64,000 nucleotides of DNA from Paenibacillus glycinis (GCF_009909185.1 NZ_JAAAMV010000028.1:78525-142524); one strand, 5' to 3'; positions 44,918 to 54,999 are shown, counted from the first letter of the stretch. Numbers and translations are program-made. The notes: a model not told the origin generated them from the sequence alone.

Positions 44918-45108
44918 ACGATTTCAAAAACAAATCATACCCTAAGTATAGCGTTTTTTCGTCAAATAAGGAAGCATAAATATTACCTTCCGCGGTAGAT
45001 TTCCGCCCGTTTTCACATGAAATCGCCGTGCGGCTCATATAATGAACCAGCGTTATTCCGCCCACGAACTGGGACGGCTTAAAATCGGACGTTCGGGAGG
45101 GATCAGAT

Positions 45109-46311
45109 GTGCCGCGATCGCGAATACGGGCCGGAACCGGCAAAGCGGTAACGAGAAAGGGCGCGGCCGGCCGGCCGGGCCGCGTTGCCTCGCCGGCCGT
45201 GCGGCTGCACGGATCGGGCAGGTCCGGCAGCGCCATGCTTGCGCAGGGCAGCGGCGGGCTGCAGGAGTCCGCCAAGTCGGAAGGCTGGAAGTCGGCCGTC
45301 CATCGTTACGTGAAGCTGTACAATCAAGCCGAGATCGACCGCTTCCCCGCGCCTTTTGGCGATATCGTCGCCGACGGGGACCATCTGTACCGGTTCGGGC
45401 AGCGTCTCGCCCGCCTGCGGGAGCAGGAGCTGCTCCGCGGCATCCTGCCCTCCCGGAGCGAGACGAGCGCCGAGCTGCTGCGCATCAGCGAGTCCGGCAC
45501 GCTTTCCGAGGTGTCCGTGCTGATCGAGCTTCGCGTCAGGCGAACGATCGAGCATCAGGGACGAACGTATTCGGAGGAACGCTTCGACCGCGAACGGCTG
45601 TGGCTGGCCGCGGACGGCGGCGAGTACGTCATCTCCCGGATCGAGCCGATCGTGTCCGAACGCCGTCCGCGGTTCAGCTCGTCCCATTCCAGCCATGCGG
45701 GCGAGTTCGCCGACGAGCTCGCGCTCGCCGCTGAGAACAAGCCGCAATCCATACCCTATATAAATTATGACGTTTTGCCCTTTTTCAAACATGGCCGCGC
45801 CGGAATCCGCTACAGGCGCGATTTGGCCGCCGCGTATGCCGACCGCTGGTGGAACGAAGCGAACCCCGCGTACGAGAATTTCGAGGTCAACTGCACCAAT
45901 TACATCTCCCAATGTCTCTTTGCAGGCAGCGCACCGATGAACTATACTGGTAAAAGGGCTTCCGGCTGGTGGTACCGCGGGTTCAGCGGCGGCCGGGAAA
46001 ATTGGAGCTACAGCTGGGCCGTCGCGAACGCGCTTCAGCTTTATTTGTCCGCTTCGCACAATTCTTCGTTGCGGGCGACGGTCGTCGATTCCGCCGACCA
46101 GCTGGCGCTCGGGGACGTCATTATCTACGACTGGGGCGGCGACAACCGCTACCAGCACAGCACGATCGTGACCGCGTTCGACGCGGCGGGCATGCCGCTC
46201 GTGAACGCGAATACGGTGCCGAGCCGCCATCGCTACTGGGATTATCAGGATTCCTACGCGTGGACGGAGAATACGAGGTACCGTTTTTTTCATATCGCGG
46301 ATGAGTTTTAG
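45109..46311 (+). CDS. putative amidase-domain protein (PF12671-like)
   Basis: 400 residues. The C-terminal part (about 238-398) is the amidase_6 type domain: AAYADRWWNEANPAYENF, then NCTNYISQCL with C262 as likely nucleophile, GWWY, and H350 in YQHSTIVTAF. This is a cysteine-peptidase-like fold of cell-wall or spore amidases. The first 50 residues are basic and Gly/Ser-rich without a clear signal peptide, which is odd for a wall enzyme. GTG start with GGGAGGGA; an ATG 2 nt upstream is out of frame and closes after 13 codons. Confidence 0.83.
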   Translation: MPRSRIRAGTGKAVTRKGAAGRPGRVASPAVRLHGSGRSGSAMLAQGSGGLQESAKSEGWKSAVHRYVKLYNQAEIDRFPAPFGDIVADGDHLYRFGQRLARLREQELLRGILPSRSETSAELLRISESGTLSEVSVLIELRVRRTIEHQGRTYSEERFDRERLWLAADGGEYVISRIEPIVSERRPRFSSSHSSHAGEFADELALAAENKPQSIPYINYDVLPFFKHGRAGIRYRRDLAAAYADRWWNEANPAYENFEVNCTNYISQCLFAGSAPMNYTGKRASGWWYRGFSGGRENWSYSWAVANALQLYLSASHNSSLRATVVDSADQLALGDVIIYDWGGDNRYQHSTIVTAFDAAGMPLVNANTVPSRHRYWDYQDSYAWTENTRYRFFHIADEF

Positions 46312-46381
46312 GTGCGCTTGAAGCCCAGAGGAATGACAACCCGCCTGTGTGGGAAATTATACGTAACCGGAGGATTCGATC

Positions 46382-47566
46382 ATGGGGGAGAAAGTGCGCG
46401 TAGGGCTGGTTTATGGAGGACGCTCCGGCGAGCATGAGGTTTCGCTGCAAACGGCCTTGGCGGTCATGAAAGCTTTTGACTACGACAAATACGAAATCAA
46501 ACCTTTTTATATTTCCAAAGACGGCGAGTGGCGCTCGGGGCAGGTGCTTCTGGCTCCGCCGTCCGATTTGGGCTCGCTTCGCCTCGCGGGCGGAAGCGCC
46601 GTCGTCGGCACGGAAGCGCTCATGCCGGTCTTCGGCGGCGGCGCGGAACAGGCGCAGACGGCCGCGATCGCATCCGTGCCGGCGGAGGTCAAGATCTCGG
46701 CCGTTTCGTCGGCGGCGAACGCGATCGCTTCAAGCGATACCGGGCTGGACGTGGTCTTCCCGCTGCTGCACGGCACGTTCGGCGAAGACGGGACGATTCA
46801 AGGCCTCTTCGAGATGGCGAACATTCCGTACGTCGGCGCGGGCGTGCTCGCTTCGGCGGTCGGCATGGACAAAATCACGATGAAGAAGGTTTTCGCCCAA
46901 GACGGGCTGCCGCAGTGCATCTACCGCTACTTCAACCGGACGCAATGGGAGAACGATGCCTCGTTTTACATCATGGAAATCGAAACCGCGCTCGGCTACC
47001 CCTGCTTCGTCAAACCGGCGAATCTCGGCTCCAGCGTCGGCATTTCCAAGGCGCGCAACCGCGAGGAATTGGTCGAAGCCGTCGATTACGCGCTGCGCTT
47101 CGACCGCAAGGTCATCGTCGAGGAGTTCGTGGACGCGCGCGAGATCGAAGTGAGCGTGCTCGGCAACGACGAGCCGCGGGCATCCGTGGTCGGCGAGATT
47201 ACGTCGTCCAGCGAGTTCTACGATTATAAAGCGAAGTATATCGACGGCAAATCGATGATGCATATCCCGGCGAACCTGCCGACGGAAGTATCGGAATCGG
47301 TCCGCGAGATGGCGGTCCGCGCGTTCCAGGCGATCGACGGATCCGGCTTGTCGCGCGTCGATTTCTTCCTCCGCAAGGAGGACGGCCAGCTGTTCATCAA
47401 CGAAGTGAACACGATGCCGGGCTTCACGCCGTACAGCATGTACCCGCTCATGTGGAAGGAAAGCGGCGTGTCCTATGCGGAGCTGCTGGATACGCTGATC
47501 GGGCTGGCCGTCTCGCGCCACGCCGAGAAGCAGCGCATCGATTACAGCGGAGGAAGTCCGGCTTAG
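46382..47566 (+). CDS. ddl: D-alanine--D-alanine ligase
   Basis: ATP-grasp enzyme of 394 residues that makes the D-Ala-D-Ala end of the peptidoglycan stem. N-terminal VRVGLVYGGRSGEHEVSLQT, then PLLHGTFGEDGTIQGLFE, CFVKPANLGSSVGISKA, and the metal site NEVNTMPGFTPYSMYP. An extra Ala/Gly-rich loop of about 40 residues lies near 65-115. Of the two Ddl subtypes, the length and the SMYPLMW end fit the longer VanA-like/DdlA form. Confidence 0.95.
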   Translation: MGEKVRVGLVYGGRSGEHEVSLQTALAVMKAFDYDKYEIKPFYISKDGEWRSGQVLLAPPSDLGSLRLAGGSAVVGTEALMPVFGGGAEQAQTAAIASVPAEVKISAVSSAANAIASSDTGLDVVFPLLHGTFGEDGTIQGLFEMANIPYVGAGVLASAVGMDKITMKKVFAQDGLPQCIYRYFNRTQWENDASFYIMEIETALGYPCFVKPANLGSSVGISKARNREELVEAVDYALRFDRKVIVEEFVDAREIEVSVLGNDEPRASVVGEITSSSEFYDYKAKYIDGKSMMHIPANLPTEVSESVREMAVRAFQAIDGSGLSRVDFFLRKEDGQLFINEVNTMPGFTPYSMYPLMWKESGVSYAELLDTLIGLAVSRHAEKQRIDYSGGSPA

Positions 47567-47581
47567 TTCAAGCCGGATTTT
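47557..47581 (+). terminator. terminator of ddl
   Basis: TCCGGCTT and AAGCCGGA (47557-47564, 47570-47577) followed by TTTT; the stem overlaps the stop codon. Confidence 0.6.
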
Positions 47582-47731
47582 CTGTTGAATGGGCGGCTTT
47601 GCGAAGGCCGGGATACTCTACATAATGAATGTCCGCGAAACGAGACATATGCGTTCGAGCAGTTTTGCTATCTGGCCGGATTATCCGGCTGCGAGGCTTC
47701 GCCATCACAAACCTTTTAGGAGGGTTCGCCA

Positions 47732-48052
47732 ATGGGATTCCAAACGGAGTTTAATTCGGTCTGCAAGTTCAAGTCCAAGCAAGAATTGTACGAGCTCCTG
47801 GAATACGGCCGCGGCAAAATGGTCAAAAGCGGCTTCCGCGTCTACCCGACCGGCCAGAAGGTGATCGCCTACACGCCGGACAACGAGGCGATCGCGATCG
47901 TGCGCATTCTCGTGTCCATCGCCGAGATCAATTTCCAGGGCGAAGAAGTGACCGAGGTGGAGATGGAGCTCGTCCGCAAGCTGACGGAGGAAGAGGCGCG
48001 CGTGCAGACGGCGCTGGCGTACGAAATGTTCTTCGGAGACAACCAAGGATGA
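47732..48052 (+). CDS. small conserved protein, DUF2584-like
   Basis: 106 residues. The start MGFQTEFNSVCKFKSK and GFRVYPTGQKVIAYTPDNEAIA resemble small DUF2584 proteins of bacilli (as YfjT), with an added acidic helical tail. No function is known. TTTTAGGAGGG precedes the ATG and the stop overlaps the uvsE start (ATGA), so it is expressed with the repair gene. Confidence 0.7.
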   Translation: MGFQTEFNSVCKFKSKQELYELLEYGRGKMVKSGFRVYPTGQKVIAYTPDNEAIAIVRILVSIAEINFQGEEVTEVEMELVRKLTEEEARVQTALAYEMFFGDNQG

Positions 48053-49050
48053 TTGTCCGCTTCGGGTTCGTCGCGATGAGCGTGCTGCTGGAGAATACGT
48101 CGCCGTCCCGGACGATGACGTACACGAATTTCGCGAAGCTGGACGACCGGGAAGCGGGATTGCGCCGGCTGGAGCGGATCGCGGAGGATAATCTGCGCAC
48201 GACGCTGCGGATCATGAAGCACTGCGTCGGCCATGGGATCTACGTGTACCGCATGACGTCCAAGATGATTCCGCTCGCGACGCATGACGAGCTGAAGGAT
48301 TGGAATCCCTACCCGGCGCTGGAAGAAGCGTTCGCGGCGATCGGCCGTTACGCCGGGGAGCACGGCATGCGGATATCCTTTCATCCCGATCATTTCTGCG
48401 TGTTCAGCACCCCGCGGCCCGAAGTGCTGGCCAAGTCGGCCGAGGATTTGAACTATCACGTGACGATGCTGGAGCATATGGGCCTCGGCCCCATGACCAA
48501 ATGCAATATCCACGTCGGCGGCGCTTACGGGGACAAGCCGGCTTCGCTGGAGCGTTTCATCCGCCAATTCGGCGCGCTGCCGGACAGGCTCCGCGGCCGC
48601 GTCACGTTGGAGAACGACGACAAGACGTTCACCGCGCGCGAGACGCTCATCGCGGCCGAGGCGGTCGGCGCGCCGATGGTGCTCGACATTCACCATCATG
48701 CGGTCAACGACGGCGGCGAGACCGAGGACGCGCTGCACGGCGAGCTGTGGCCGCGCATCGCGCGCACCTGGAACGGCCCGGACGGGCTTCCGCTGCCCGT
48801 GCCGCCGAAGCTCCACGTCTCGAGCCCGAAGAGCGAGCGCGATCCGCGCGGCCATGCCGACAACGTGGACACGGGTCCGCTGCTGCGGTTCCTGCGGGGC
48901 ATCAACGGCTCGGTGCCGCGGCTCGACGTCATGATCGAAGCGAAACGCAAGGACGCGGCGCTGCTGCAGCTTATGGATGACATGCGCCGGCTGGAGGCAG
49001 AGGGAGCGGGCATCCGCGTCATCGACGGCGGCAGCATCGAGATCCTGTAA
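48049..49050 (+). CDS. uvsE: UV DNA damage endonuclease
   Basis: 333 residues, TIM-barrel nuclease (UVDE) that nicks DNA 5' to UV photoproducts. The family stretches are IVRFGFVAMSV, RISFHPDHFCVFSTP, NIHVGGAYGDKPASLERF, LENDDKTFTARETL and LDIHHHAVND, which carry the His/Glu/Asp metal ligands. Coupled to the preceding small gene by ATGA. Confidence 0.95.
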   Translation: MIVRFGFVAMSVLLENTSPSRTMTYTNFAKLDDREAGLRRLERIAEDNLRTTLRIMKHCVGHGIYVYRMTSKMIPLATHDELKDWNPYPALEEAFAAIGRYAGEHGMRISFHPDHFCVFSTPRPEVLAKSAEDLNYHVTMLEHMGLGPMTKCNIHVGGAYGDKPASLERFIRQFGALPDRLRGRVTLENDDKTFTARETLIAAEAVGAPMVLDIHHHAVNDGGETEDALHGELWPRIARTWNGPDGLPLPVPPKLHVSSPKSERDPRGHADNVDTGPLLRFLRGINGSVPRLDVMIEAKRKDAALLQLMDDMRRLEAEGAGIRVIDGGSIEIL

Positions 49051-49188
49051 CCGCGAGGGCGCAAGAGAAAGCTTGATCTTTTGCGCAGCTTGCGTTATTT
49101 TTGGTAAAGGAAGCGCTATCATTTCACGCATGCACCCTGGTCCTACTTCCGAATCGCAACGCCATTACGCGGAGAGGATTGTGAAGCA

Positions 49189-49959
49189 ATGAACGGATTA
49201 TTGACAGGGAGAAATATACTCGTCATGGGCGTCGCCAACGACCGCAGCATCGCCTGGGCGATCGCGCAATCGCTTGCCGCCCAAGGGGCGCGTCTCGCGT
49301 TTACGTACGAGAGCGAGCGGGTGGAGGAACGGGTGCGCAAGCTGGCGGACACGATCCCCGGTTCCATCCTGCTGCCCTGCAACGTGACGGCCGACGAAGA
49401 GATCGAAGGGCTCGCGGGCCAGATCAAGGAAAGCTTCGGCGTGCTGCACGGTCTCGTGCACAGCATCGCCTTCGCGAAGACGGAGGAGCTGGAAGGCATG
49501 TTCGTCGACACGTCGCGCGCGGGCTTCGCGCTGGCGCACGACATCAGCGCCTACTCGCTGACCGCCGTCGCCCAGCGGCTCCATCCGCTCATGACCGAAG
49601 GCGGCAGCATCATGACGATGACCTACCTCGGCGCGGAGCGCGCGCTGCGCAATTACAACGTCATGGGCGTGGCGAAGGCGGCGCTGGAGGCATCCGTGCG
49701 TTATCTGGCCGCCGATCTCGGCCCGCATAACATTCGCGTGAACGCCGTTTCCGCCGGCCCCATCCGGACGCTAGCGGCCAAGGGCATCAAGGACTTCAAC
49801 GCCATTCTGCGCCAGGTCGAGGAGAAATCCCCGCTCCGCAAAACGACGGACGCCGCCGAGGTCGGCGACACGGCGATGTTCCTGCTCAGCCATCTCTCCC
49901 GGGGCATTACGGGCGAAGTGATCTACGTCGACAACGGCTACAACATCGTCGGCGCGTAG
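49189..49959 (+). CDS. fabI: enoyl-ACP reductase FabI
   Basis: 256 residues, NADH-dependent last step of each fatty acid elongation round. N-terminal NILVMGVANDRSIAWAIAQS binds the cofactor; Y146, Y156 and K163 stand at the same numbers as in E. coli FabI. This is the triclosan-sensitive SDR type, not FabL or FabK. AGAGGA precedes the ATG. A terminator follows. Confidence 0.96.
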   Translation: MNGLLTGRNILVMGVANDRSIAWAIAQSLAAQGARLAFTYESERVEERVRKLADTIPGSILLPCNVTADEEIEGLAGQIKESFGVLHGLVHSIAFAKTEELEGMFVDTSRAGFALAHDISAYSLTAVAQRLHPLMTEGGSIMTMTYLGAERALRNYNVMGVAKAALEASVRYLAADLGPHNIRVNAVSAGPIRTLAAKGIKDFNAILRQVEEKSPLRKTTDAAEVGDTAMFLLSHLSRGITGEVIYVDNGYNIVGA

Positions 49960-50001
49960 ACCGGCACCATGTAATCGGACGGAAGGATTCCGCCACGCAA
50001 G

Positions 50002-50056
50002 AGGCGATACCGGTTAAGGCGGCGGCAATGCCGCAGCGCCCGGTACCGCCTTTTTT
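50002..50056 (+). terminator. terminator of fabI
   Basis: AGGCGATACCGG (50002-50013) pairs with CCGGTACCGCCT (50040-50051) with one mismatch and is followed by six T. The rest of the gap to 50256 shows no gene. Confidence 0.75.
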
Positions 50057-50256
50057 CATCCCGCAGTTGACCGCAGGCGGGCGAATCCAGAGCGATTTCC
50101 TAAGGTTTTTGTTAAAAAGTGGAAGGCATGTGCTCATTTGGGGTAGAATAGATGCAAGGTTCACCGGATGCTCACCTTTTTGGCGAAACTTTGCATATCG
50201 GGTGGCGTATAGTAGTATTGCGCAATAGAACTCATAGGAAGGTAGCGTGATAGACC

Positions 50257-51111
50257 GTGGGCGAAGGGAATGACATCCCTCTGGTCGGGGGCAAAAGCTT
50301 CACAGCCGTCGCGATTAATTGCGCGGCCAAGGCCGGTGAATGGATCAAGACGAAGCTTGGCAATCATACAAGCCTATCGATAAAGTACTCCGCGCAGGAT
50401 CTGGTCACGGAAGTGGATAAAGGCGCGGAAAAGATGATACGCAACTTGGTGGGGACGCATTTCCCGCATCACTCGTTTCTCGGGGAAGAGGGCGTAGAAC
50501 CCGGGCCCGAGGCTTCGACGAAAGCGCTGCAAAGCGTAAAGGATGCCGAATACCTGTGGATCGTGGATCCCATCGACGGCACGACGAATTTCGTGCACGG
50601 ATTCCCGTACTTCTCGGTGTCCATCGCGCTCGCGCATTGGGGCGAAGTCATCGTCGGAGTCGTCTACGATCCGATGCGCGATGAGCTGTTCGTGGCGGAG
50701 AAAGGCAAGGGCGCGTACGTGCGGGGCCGCCGCATGGCCGTCTCCGGCGAGCAGACGCTGCGGGACAGCCTGCTGGCTACCGGCTTCCCGGCGGACCCGA
50801 ATTACGCCCAGCCGCTCAACATGAAGCAGCTGCAGGCGATAGCGCCGCAAGTGCGCAATGTCCGCTCGCTCGGCTCGGCCGCGCTTCATATGGCGTATGT
50901 CGCATCGGGCCGTCTCAGCGGGTTCTGGGAGATCGGCTTGAACTCGTGGGACTTGGCGGCGGGAGCGCTGCTGGTGAAAGAATCGGGAGGCGCCGTTACC
51001 GACCTGCAGGGCAACGAATACCATCTTGGCGTCCGCCACGTCGCGGCGTCGAACAGCCACCTTCATGGCGAATTCCTGCAAGTTTTGCAGCAGGCGGAAG
51101 CCGGCAGCTAA
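50257..51111 (+). CDS. inositol monophosphatase family protein
   Basis: 284 residues, Mg-dependent sugar or inositol phosphatase of the SuhB type. The metal site is DPIDGTTNFVHG (D104, D107) with GEEG upstream, and D232 in WDLAAGALLVKESGG. The substrate may be inositol phosphate, NADP or a sugar bisphosphate; the sequence does not decide. GTG start with a rather distant GGAAGG site. A terminator follows at once. Confidence 0.92.
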   Translation: MGEGNDIPLVGGKSFTAVAINCAAKAGEWIKTKLGNHTSLSIKYSAQDLVTEVDKGAEKMIRNLVGTHFPHHSFLGEEGVEPGPEASTKALQSVKDAEYLWIVDPIDGTTNFVHGFPYFSVSIALAHWGEVIVGVVYDPMRDELFVAEKGKGAYVRGRRMAVSGEQTLRDSLLATGFPADPNYAQPLNMKQLQAIAPQVRNVRSLGSAALHMAYVASGRLSGFWEIGLNSWDLAAGALLVKESGGAVTDLQGNEYHLGVRHVAASNSHLHGEFLQVLQQAEAGS

Positions 51112-51114
51112 CGA

Positions 51115-51164
51115 AGAACGTCTCTTATTCCGTCCGCATATGACGGGAGAAGAGACGTTCTTTT
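51115..51164 (+). terminator. terminator of the phosphatase gene
   Basis: AGAACGTCTCTT (51115-51126) pairs with AAGAGACGTTCT (51150-51161), followed by TTTT. Confidence 0.85.
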
Positions 51165-51205
51165 GCATAGAATAGCGTAACGCTATCGGATGGGAGGCTG
51201 GCGGG

Positions 51206-51616
51206 ATGTTCATCGAGCTTGACGTGCAGGGCGATGTGCCGCTTCACGAGCAGATCGCGCAGCAAATTATCGCGGGAATCGCGGCGGGGACGCTGAAGCC
51301 GGGCAAGACGCTGCCTTCGGCCAAAAGGCTGGCATCGGATTTGCGCATCAAGTCGTTGCCCGTGCGCAAAGCCTATCAAAGCCTGCTTGCGGAAGGCTTC
51401 CTTCAAGAACGGTACGACGGGCGGCTCGGCATGCTCGTGTCGTCGAAGGAGGAGATGCCGCGCATGACGGACCGGTACATGGAACGGCTCCACAGCCGCC
51501 TGCGCACCCTGGCTGCGGAGGGGAGGGCAAGAGGGATGACGGAGGCCGAATTCAGCAAAGCCTGCGTCGCGATTTACCGCAGCGATTTATCCAGGATGGG
51601 AGATTCATTGGAATGA
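51206..51616 (+). CDS. GntR regulator, YtrA-like short form
   Basis: 136 residues: an N-terminal winged helix (PLHEQIAQQIIAGIAAGTLK, LPSAKRLASDL, SLPVRKAYQSL) and a short helical tail for dimerisation, no effector domain. Such regulators usually control the membrane or ABC transport genes next to them. The stop overlaps the start of the next gene (ATGA). Confidence 0.9.
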   Translation: MFIELDVQGDVPLHEQIAQQIIAGIAAGTLKPGKTLPSAKRLASDLRIKSLPVRKAYQSLLAEGFLQERYDGRLGMLVSSKEEMPRMTDRYMERLHSRLRTLAAEGRARGMTEAEFSKACVAIYRSDLSRMGDSLE

Positions 51617-52326
51617 ACGACAACCGAGATCACTTGAGAGGCGCGATGTCGCTGCATTGGTACTGGCTGCAGGCGCTGATCGTCGCGGGTTCCGCCGCGG
51701 CGGCGGCGCTGCTGTGGGCGGACATTCCTTCCATGCTGACGACGCATTACAATATTCGTTTCGAGCCGGACGGCTTCGGCGCCAAGAGCTGGAGCACGGT
51801 GTACCTGCTCAATATCGTGCAAGCCTGTCTGCTCGTCACCATGCTGGGGACGAACGCGGTTATCGCGCAGGCGAGCGCGAACGCCGCCTCGCAGGCGGAC
51901 AAGGGATCGGGGGCGGCGAAGCAGCGGGCATTCCGGTACGTGAACAGCGTGTTTCTCTACGGATTATCCCTGCTGTTGACGCTCTTCTTCAGTTATATTC
52001 AGGCAACGATGCTGTACGGTTGGCCGGCCAAGGCGCTGCCGGCGGCGACGATCGCCGTCGCGGCGCTTATCGTCGGCGGCATCGTCGGCCTGGTCGTCAC
52101 GGTGAGAAGGCTCGGCCTGCAAGGGCAGAATGCCGGCGCGGACGAGGAACACTGGCTGGCCGGCGGGGGCGTCTATTACAATCCGGGCGATCCCGCGGTC
52201 TTCGTGCCGAAGAAACACGGCATCGGCTGGACGATCAACTTCGGCCGGCCGACGGGCTGGGTCGTCATCGCCACGCTGATCCTGATTCCGTTCGCCATCG
52301 TCGCGCTGGTCGCGCTCATGACCTGA
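51613..52326 (+). CDS. DUF1648/DUF5808-like membrane protein
   Basis: 237 residues with about five membrane segments. The loop after the first segment (LTTHYNIRFEPDGFGAKS) is as in DUF1648 proteins; the C-terminal WLAGGGVYYNPGDPAVFVPK followed by GWTINFGRP is as in DUF5808. Function unknown. Coupled to the GntR gene, so probably its target; some relatives of this pairing respond to cell-envelope stress. Confidence 0.78.
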   Translation: MNDNRDHLRGAMSLHWYWLQALIVAGSAAAAALLWADIPSMLTTHYNIRFEPDGFGAKSWSTVYLLNIVQACLLVTMLGTNAVIAQASANAASQADKGSGAAKQRAFRYVNSVFLYGLSLLLTLFFSYIQATMLYGWPAKALPAATIAVAALIVGGIVGLVVTVRRLGLQGQNAGADEEHWLAGGGVYYNPGDPAVFVPKKHGIGWTINFGRPTGWVVIATLILIPFAIVALVALMT

Positions 52327-52334
52327 ACGAAAAG

Positions 52335-52405
52335 GCGCCTATCCGCCGGAAGCTTTCCGCGCTGCGATCTGCAGCTCAGCCAGCTCCCGGGGATAGGCGT
52401 CTTTG
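52335..52405. terminator. long-stem terminator between the membrane protein and hemL
   Basis: GCGCCTATCC (52335-52344) pairs with GGATAGGCGT (52391-52400), with A and T flanks that are short. It separates two convergent genes. Confidence 0.5.
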
Positions 52406-52425
52406 GTTGTGACAAACGCGGCTCG

Positions 52426-53745
52426 TCAGTCCTTCATGGCCGCGAAGGCCTGCTCGGCCGCCGCGATCGTCGCGTCGATATCGTCGTCCGTATGGGCGGT
52501 CGTGAGGAACCACGCCTCGTACTTGGAAGGCGCCAAGCAGACGCCTTGGTCGAGCATCAGGCGGAAGAACCGCGCGAACCGTTCGCCGTCGGTATTCTGC
52601 GCCTCGTCGTAGTTCGTAACGGGATGATCGCAGAAGTGCGCGGAGAATGACCCGCGGATGCGATTGATCGTCAGCGGGATGCCGTGACGGTCCGCCGAAG
52701 ATTGCAGCGCGTCCGCAAGGCGCGCCGCCTGCGCGTCCATCCGCTCGTAGACGCCGGGTTCCCGCAGCACCTCCAGGCAGGCGATGCCCGCGGAGATGGA
52801 GGCCGGGTTGCCGGCCATCGTGCCCGCCTGGTAGGCCGGGCCGAGCGGCGCGACCTGCTCCATGACGGCTTTGCGGCCGCCGTAGGCGCCGATCGGCAGG
52901 CCGCCGCCGATGATCTTGCCGAGCGCCGTCAGATCGGGCTCGACGGCGGAGTGGTCGGGGAACGCGGCGTACGTCTGCGCGCTGCCGTAATGGAACCGGA
53001 ACGCGCTGATCACTTCGTCGTAGATGACGAGGGCGCCCGCCTCGCGGGTCATCGTGCAGAGCCCCTCGAGGAAGCCGGGCTTCGGCATGACCATGCCGAA
53101 ATTGCCGACGATCGGCTCCACCATGACGGCGGCGACGTCTTCGCCGAACGTATCCAGCGCGGTGCGCAGGCCGTCCAAGTCGTTGAACGGGACCGTGATC
53201 ACTTCGTTCGCGATGCTGACCGGCACGCCGGCGCTGTCGGGGATGCCGAGCGTCGAAGGGCCGGAGCCGGCGGCCACGAGCACGAGATCGGAATGGCCGT
53301 GGTAGCAGCCGGCGAATTTGATGATTTTGCTGCGCTTCGTATAGGCGCGGGCGACGCGGATCGTCGTCATGACGGCTTCCGTGCCGGAGTTGACGAAGCG
53401 AACCTTGTCGAGCGAAGGGATCGCTTCCTTGAGCATCCGCGCGAGCGTGATCTCGAGCTCCGTCGGCGTGCCGTAGAGCGTGCCGTTCGCGGCCGCCGCC
53501 GTGATCGCTTCGGTAATATGCGGATGGGCGTGGCCGGCGATGATGGGGCCGTACGCGCAGAGGTAGTCGATGTAGCGGTTGTCGTCGACGTCCCAGAAAT
53601 GAGCGCCCTTGGCGCGTTTCATGAAGACCGGCGCGCCGCCGCCTACCGCCTTGAACGAACGGGACGGGCTGTTGACGCCGCCGACGATATGCGCCAGCGC
53701 TTCGGCGTACAGGGCTTCCGAGCGCGGTCGCTGCGTTGTGGACAT
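52426..53745 (-). CDS. hemL: glutamate-1-semialdehyde 2,1-aminomutase
   Basis: PLP enzyme of 439 residues that makes 5-aminolevulinate for heme. N-terminal [15 protein letters not shown], substrate region [21 protein letters not shown] and the PLP lysine K277 in LGKIIGGG. The ATG at 53745 has AAGGAGG 9 nt upstream; the frame is open to 53838, but without a site. The other hem genes are not here, so this is a stand-alone copy, like GsaB of bacilli. Confidence 0.93.
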   Translation of the reverse strand: MSTTQRPRSEALYAEALAHIVGGVNSPSRSFKAVGGGAPVFMKRAKGAHFWDVDDNRYIDYLCAYGPIIAGHAHPHITEAITAAAANGTLYGTPTELEITLARMLKEAIPSLDKVRFVNSGTEAVMTTIRVARAYTKRSKIIKFAGCYHGHSDLVLVAAGSGPSTLGIPDSAGVPVSIANEVITVPFNDLDGLRTALDTFGEDVAAVMVEPIVGNFGMVMPKPGFLEGLCTMTREAGALVIYDEVISAFRFHYGSAQTYAAFPDHSAVEPDLTALGKIIGGGLPIGAYGGRKAVMEQVAPLGPAYQAGTMAGNPASISAGIACLEVLREPGVYERMDAQAARLADALQSSADRHGIPLTINRIRGSFSAHFCDHPVTNYDEAQNTDGERFARFFRLMLDQGVCLAPSKYEAWFLTTAHTDDDIDATIAAAEQAFAAMKD

Positions 53746-53838
53746 GGATGGTGCCTCCTTGAATGAACGGGTGTGGATGAATCGGACTAACAGAAGCAAT
53801 AACTCATTGTACCTCCGCCGGGCCGCGCAGCACAACAA

Positions 53839-53875
53839 AAGAGAGGGAGCGGCCGGCCGGCGCGCTCCCTCTCTT
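53839..53875 (-). terminator. terminator of the LCP gene
   Basis: AAGAGAGGGAGCG and CGCTCCCTCTCTT form a 13-bp stem; on the minus strand TTTTGTTG follows. Confidence 0.8.
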
Positions 53876-53880
53876 GCACG

Positions 53881-54999
53881 TTATTTATTGTCAGAGCCGT
53901 TCGCGGTGTTGCCGCTGGCTCCGCTGCCGCTCGTCGAATTCGAGTTCGTGACGGCGCTGCCGTCGCTTTGCACGCTCGAATCGGTCGAGGTGGACGTCGT
54001 ATCGGGAACCGTCGAATCCTTCTGCAGCTCGTCTTGGACGAATGCCAGCAATTTGTCTTCGTCGGTAATCGCGAGCACGGATGCCCCGCCGACCTTCTCG
54101 CCGCCGATCAGTTCCATCGGAGGCACCTGCGCCTGGCCGGCGATATGGCTGCTCACGCCGAGCTGGCCGAGCTTGATCATGTCGTCGACGCCGATGTTCG
54201 TCTTGATGTAGCCGTCGACGCTGTCGACGATCTTCTTCATCTTCAGCAGGTTCCAGCCGTTCTTCATCTTGTCGGCCACGGCGCCGAGCAGCTTGCGCTG
54301 GCGCTCCGTGCGCGTGAAGTCGCTCATCGCGTCGTGGCGGAAGCGGGCGTATTGCAGCGCCTTCGTGCCGTCGAGATCCTGGATGCCCTTTTTCAAATGG
54401 ATGTCGTAACGGTTGCCGTCGGCGTTGTCGACGTAGTTCATGTCCTTCTCGACGTCGAAGTTCTGGATGCCGCCGATCGCGTCGATGACCGATTTGAATC
54501 CTTCAAAGTCCGTGTACACATAATATTGGATATCGAGCCCGGTGATGTCGCCGATCGTCTGCATGGCGAGCTCCGGTCCTCCGAGCGCGAAGGCGGTGTT
54601 GATCCGGTCGCTGCCGTGGCCCTCGATGTCCACGTACGTATCGCGAAGCACGGAGAACAGGTGGATCGACTTGGTCGGCGGATCGATGGACACGACCATC
54701 ATCGAATCGGAGCGGGCCTTCTCGTTCTCCTTCAGGCCGCGGTTGTCGCCGCCCATGATGAGGATGTTGACGCGTTCCTTGCCTTCCCATTCGGGCGGCT
54801 TCTCGGTAGGCTTGACTTCGTAGTCCGTGTACTTGGGATCCGTCGTCGGCTGGCTTAATTTATCGAGACCGTTGTATACGCCGTAAGCCTGGTAGACGAA
54901 ATATCCGACGACCGCCAAGATCACGACGGTAACGCCCAGCAGCGCCCATTTCCAGGGTCTTTTGCGTTTCGGTGGTTTAGGTTGCTTCGCGCGCGCCAT
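53881..54999 (-). CDS. LytR-CpsA-Psr family wall glycopolymer ligase
   Basis: 372 residues. A basic N-terminus (KPPKRKRPWK) and one membrane segment (about 18-37) place the catalytic domain outside. The LCP domain has RSDSMMVVSIDP, FSVLRDTYVDI and DRINTAFALGG, with the arginines and Asp that hold the polyprenyl pyrophosphate. It moves wall glycopolymers to peptidoglycan. The last 45 residues are Ser/Thr/Gly/Asn-rich and disordered. The ATG has AAGGAGG at a long 13-nt spacing; an upstream in-frame ATG lies before that site. Confidence 0.92.
   Translation of the reverse strand: MARAKQPKPPKRKRPWKWALLGVTVVILAVVGYFVYQAYGVYNGLDKLSQPTTDPKYTDYEVKPTEKPPEWEGKERVNILIMGGDNRGLKENEKARSDSMMVVSIDPPTKSIHLFSVLRDTYVDIEGHGSDRINTAFALGGPELAMQTIGDITGLDIQYYVYTDFEGFKSVIDAIGGIQNFDVEKDMNYVDNADGNRYDIHLKKGIQDLDGTKALQYARFRHDAMSDFTRTERQRKLLGAVADKMKNGWNLLKMKKIVDSVDGYIKTNIGVDDMIKLGQLGVSSHIAGQAQVPPMELIGGEKVGGASVLAITDEDKLLAFVQDELQKDSTVPDTTSTSTDSSVQSDGSAVTNSNSTSGSGASGNTANGSDNK

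Noticed and set aside
44934..44965. TTGACG/TATGAT as aconitase promoter
   Set aside because: The spacing is 20 nt, and 9 nt with the alternative TATACT, so neither pair is convincing; only the palindrome and the -10-like box are used.
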